Shown here one piece after another: positions 62,464-64,000 of a stretch of 64,000 bases of DNA. Position 1 is the stretch's first letter. Each line of letters opens with the position of its first letter. The translations under genes and the position numbers were made by a program. The notes under the pieces are model-generated. The model did not search any database and was not told the DNA's origin. It was given only the letters and a program-made list of their open reading frames with translations. The DNA is from Bacteroidota bacterium (GTDB taxonomy: Bacteria > Bacteroidota > Bacteroidia > Flavobacteriales > Crocinitomicaceae): contig JAKQEZ010000252.1 in NCBI GenBank assembly GCA_029558435.1, positions 1 through 64,000 on the forward strand. Reading direction: 5' to 3'.

Positions 62464-64000
62464 ATGAAAGTGAAAGGAAAAAAAATAAGTTTCGGAAAAG
62501 TATTTTGGCCAAGTTTGGTTGCAGTAATCATCGGATCAATTGTTGGGATGATTCTTTTCTTTGTTATTGCAGGTGGAATTGCAAACAGTTTGATGCCGAC
62601 TCCAACCAAAGTAGTGGCAGAACCCAATTCGGTTTTACACATTAAATTGGATGGCGTTGTAGCAGAAAAAACCAATTCAGAATTGGATTTTGCTTCTTTC
62701 AATGTAACCACAAATTTAGGATTAGCAGATTTACTTTACGGTTTAGAAAAAGCTAAAAAAGACAATGCCATCAAAGGTGTGTTTTTAGAATTAGGAAGTC
62801 TTTCATGTGGTTACACAACAGCTAAAGAAATTCGCAAGGCTATCAACGATTTTGAGAAAAGTGGAAAATTTGTTGTTGCCTACAATGCTGGTGAAATGGT
62901 AGGATTAGGAAAATACTATATTTCATCTGCTGCTAATGAATTGTATGGTTTTCCAACTTCAATTATGGAATTTTTAGGGTTAGGTGGTGAATTAACGTTC
63001 TACAAACATACGTTGGAAAAATTGGGTATTGAAGTACAAGTAATTAGAGGAAAAAACAACGATTTCAAAAGTGCTGTTGAACCATTTTTCTTAGATAAAA
63101 TGAGCGATTCTAGCCGTTTGCAAATGGAAAGATACATCAATAATATTTGGACAGAAATACGTTCTGACATTGCTAAAGATCGTAAAATCAGCCCTGAAGA
63201 ATTGAACAATTATGCTGAAAATATGCTTATCCGCAGAATGAAAGATGCTGAAAAGTATAAATTGATTGATGCTACCAAATACCGCGATGAAGTAATTGAC
63301 ATCATCAAGAAAAAATTAAAATTGGCAGTTGATAAAGATGTGAAATTTGTTGCTTTTGAAAAATATGCTAAATCCAATTTTAGAGACAACCAACTATTGG
63401 TTAAAACAGGTGAACCTAATGTTGCAGTGATTATTGCTGCTGGCGATATTACCGTTGATGGCGATGGTTTAACATCTAAAGAAACTTGCAAATTATTAAA
63501 AGAAGCACGCAACAATAAATCTATAAAAACAGTGGTGTTGCGCGTAAATTCACCAGGAGGAAGTGCCTTGGCAAGTGATGAAATTTGGCGCGAAGTGAAA
63601 TTAACCAACAAAGAAAAGAAAGTAATTGTATCAATGGGCGATGTGGCTGCATCGGGTGGATATTACATCTCTACAGCAGCATCTCGCATTTTTGCCGAAC
63701 CAACTACCATCACAGGTTCTATCGGTGTGTTTGGAATGGTGCCTTATTTTGGAAATTTCATGAAAGACAAATTAGGATTCTCGTATGATTATGTGAAAAC
63801 CAACCAATATGCTGGTTTTACTTTGAACAAAAAAATGACCGAAAAAGAATTGAGCAATGTGCAACAAGAAGTGGATGAAATTTATCAAGATTTCTTGGAG
63901 CGCGTAGCTGAAGGACGAAAAATGACGGTTGAACAAGCCAATGTGTTTGCACGTGGACGTGTTTGGACAGGATCTGATGCTATTAAAATTGGTTTGGTGG
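62464..64000 (+). CDS. sppA: Signal peptide peptidase SppA, 67K type (partial at window edge)
   Basis: The frame is open from ATG 62464 to the end of the window (512 codons), so the C-terminus is missing. One membrane anchor lies at residues about 15-42. Two tandem S49 halves follow. The N-terminal half carries the general-base lysine in NNDFKSAVEPFF (Lys202), and the C-terminal half the nucleophile in GDVAASGGYYIS (Ser397). Their spacing matches E. coli SppA (209 and 409). VLRVNSPGGSALASDEIW and GSIGVFGMVPYF are additional motifs. It degrades leftover signal peptides in the membrane. Confidence 0.93.
   Translation, partial: MKVKGKKISFGKVFWPSLVAVIIGSIVGMILFFVIAGGIANSLMPTPTKVVAEPNSVLHIKLDGVVAEKTNSELDFASFNVTTNLGLADLLYGLEKAKKDNAIKGVFLELGSLSCGYTTAKEIRKAINDFEKSGKFVVAYNAGEMVGLGKYYISSAANELYGFPTSIMEFLGLGGELTFYKHTLEKLGIEVQVIRGKNNDFKSAVEPFFLDKMSDSSRLQMERYINNIWTEIRSDIAKDRKISPEELNNYAENMLIRRMKDAEKYKLIDATKYRDEVIDIIKKKLKLAVDKDVKFVAFEKYAKSNFRDNQLLVKTGEPNVAVIIAAGDITVDGDGLTSKETCKLLKEARNNKSIKTVVLRVNSPGGSALASDEIWREVKLTNKEKKVIVSMGDVAASGGYYISTAASRIFAEPTTITGSIGVFGMVPYFGNFMKDKLGFSYDYVKTNQYAGFTLNKKMTEKELSNVQQEVDEIYQDFLERVAEGRKMTVEQANVFARGRVWTGSDAIKIGLV

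Noticed and set aside
1..64000. tRNA genes
   Set aside because: I looked for T-loop and acceptor-stem patterns in the gaps and found none I could support; a covariance-model scan would be decisive.

Overview
The window is chromosomal DNA from a Bacteroidota bacterium, most likely order Flavobacteriales; I do not assign a genus. Evidence: low GC; many secreted proteins ending in the type IX secretion (T9SS) sorting tail; a TonB-dependent receptor paired with a DUF4249 lipoprotein; GWxTD and DUF3467 proteins; and repeated promoters with the Bacteroidota -7 box TAnnTTTG and few Shine-Dalgarno sites. Where a -7 box can be paired with a fixed start codon, predicted leaders are mostly 10-40 nt and sometimes zero. 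RNase P RNA calibrates this, because its 5' end lies 5 nt after a perfect -7 box.

Layout. 1-139: truncated end of an IS3-type insertion sequence. 145-15915: housekeeping and secreted functions, namely an NlpE/META lipoprotein, a NagZ-like GH3 fused to a class C beta-lactamase-like domain, a DUF5060 glycosidase, a cystathionine gamma-synthase/lyase, an SDR reductase, an M43 T9SS protease, kynureninase, FtsK and a bile-acid-type symporter. 16029-16699: a DUF6364/PIN toxin-antitoxin pair. 16729-22887: an ABC-F protein, an M14 T9SS carboxypeptidase and an FHS-family sugar transporter.

23055-28043 is an accessory island with every gene on the minus strand. It holds a KilA-N/winged-helix chimera, an XRE/GNAT toxin-antitoxin-like pair, an orphan RHS tip with a lipase-like toxin domain and an overlapping membrane protein (candidate immunity), two small secreted proteins (one frameshifted), and a 26-bp direct repeat in two copies 2.7 kb apart. 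It looks like a scrapyard of interbacterial-competition cassettes.

28350-30604: TrmB and a PutP-like symporter. 30697-35919: the most coherent unusual system, two adjacent minus-strand units with eight DUF2249-type modules spread over three proteins. One is fused to a RIC/ScdA di-iron repair protein. The others sit with a heme-copper/NnrS-like membrane protein, a SufT-like factor and an Rrf2 regulator whose cysteine spacing resembles NsrR. A 24-bp palindrome covers the promoter of the RIC gene. I infer a nitric-oxide/Fe-S damage response.

36064-48789: translation and envelope genes (mnmA; thrS-infC-rpmI-rplT; PhnA-like; CpsB-like phosphatase with RfbB; DUF3467; GWxTD protein; glycosyltransferase; TatD; outer-membrane barrel; GalE). 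48942-55308: a very large S8 protease with seven tandem Ig-like repeats, an exonuclease and a further T9SS protein. 55326-55701: RNase P RNA. 55784-58658: a small membrane protein, a PstS-like lipoprotein and a TPR protein. 58709-62314: DUF4249, TonB receptor and TrmH-type methyltransferase. 62464-end: SppA, cut by the window edge.
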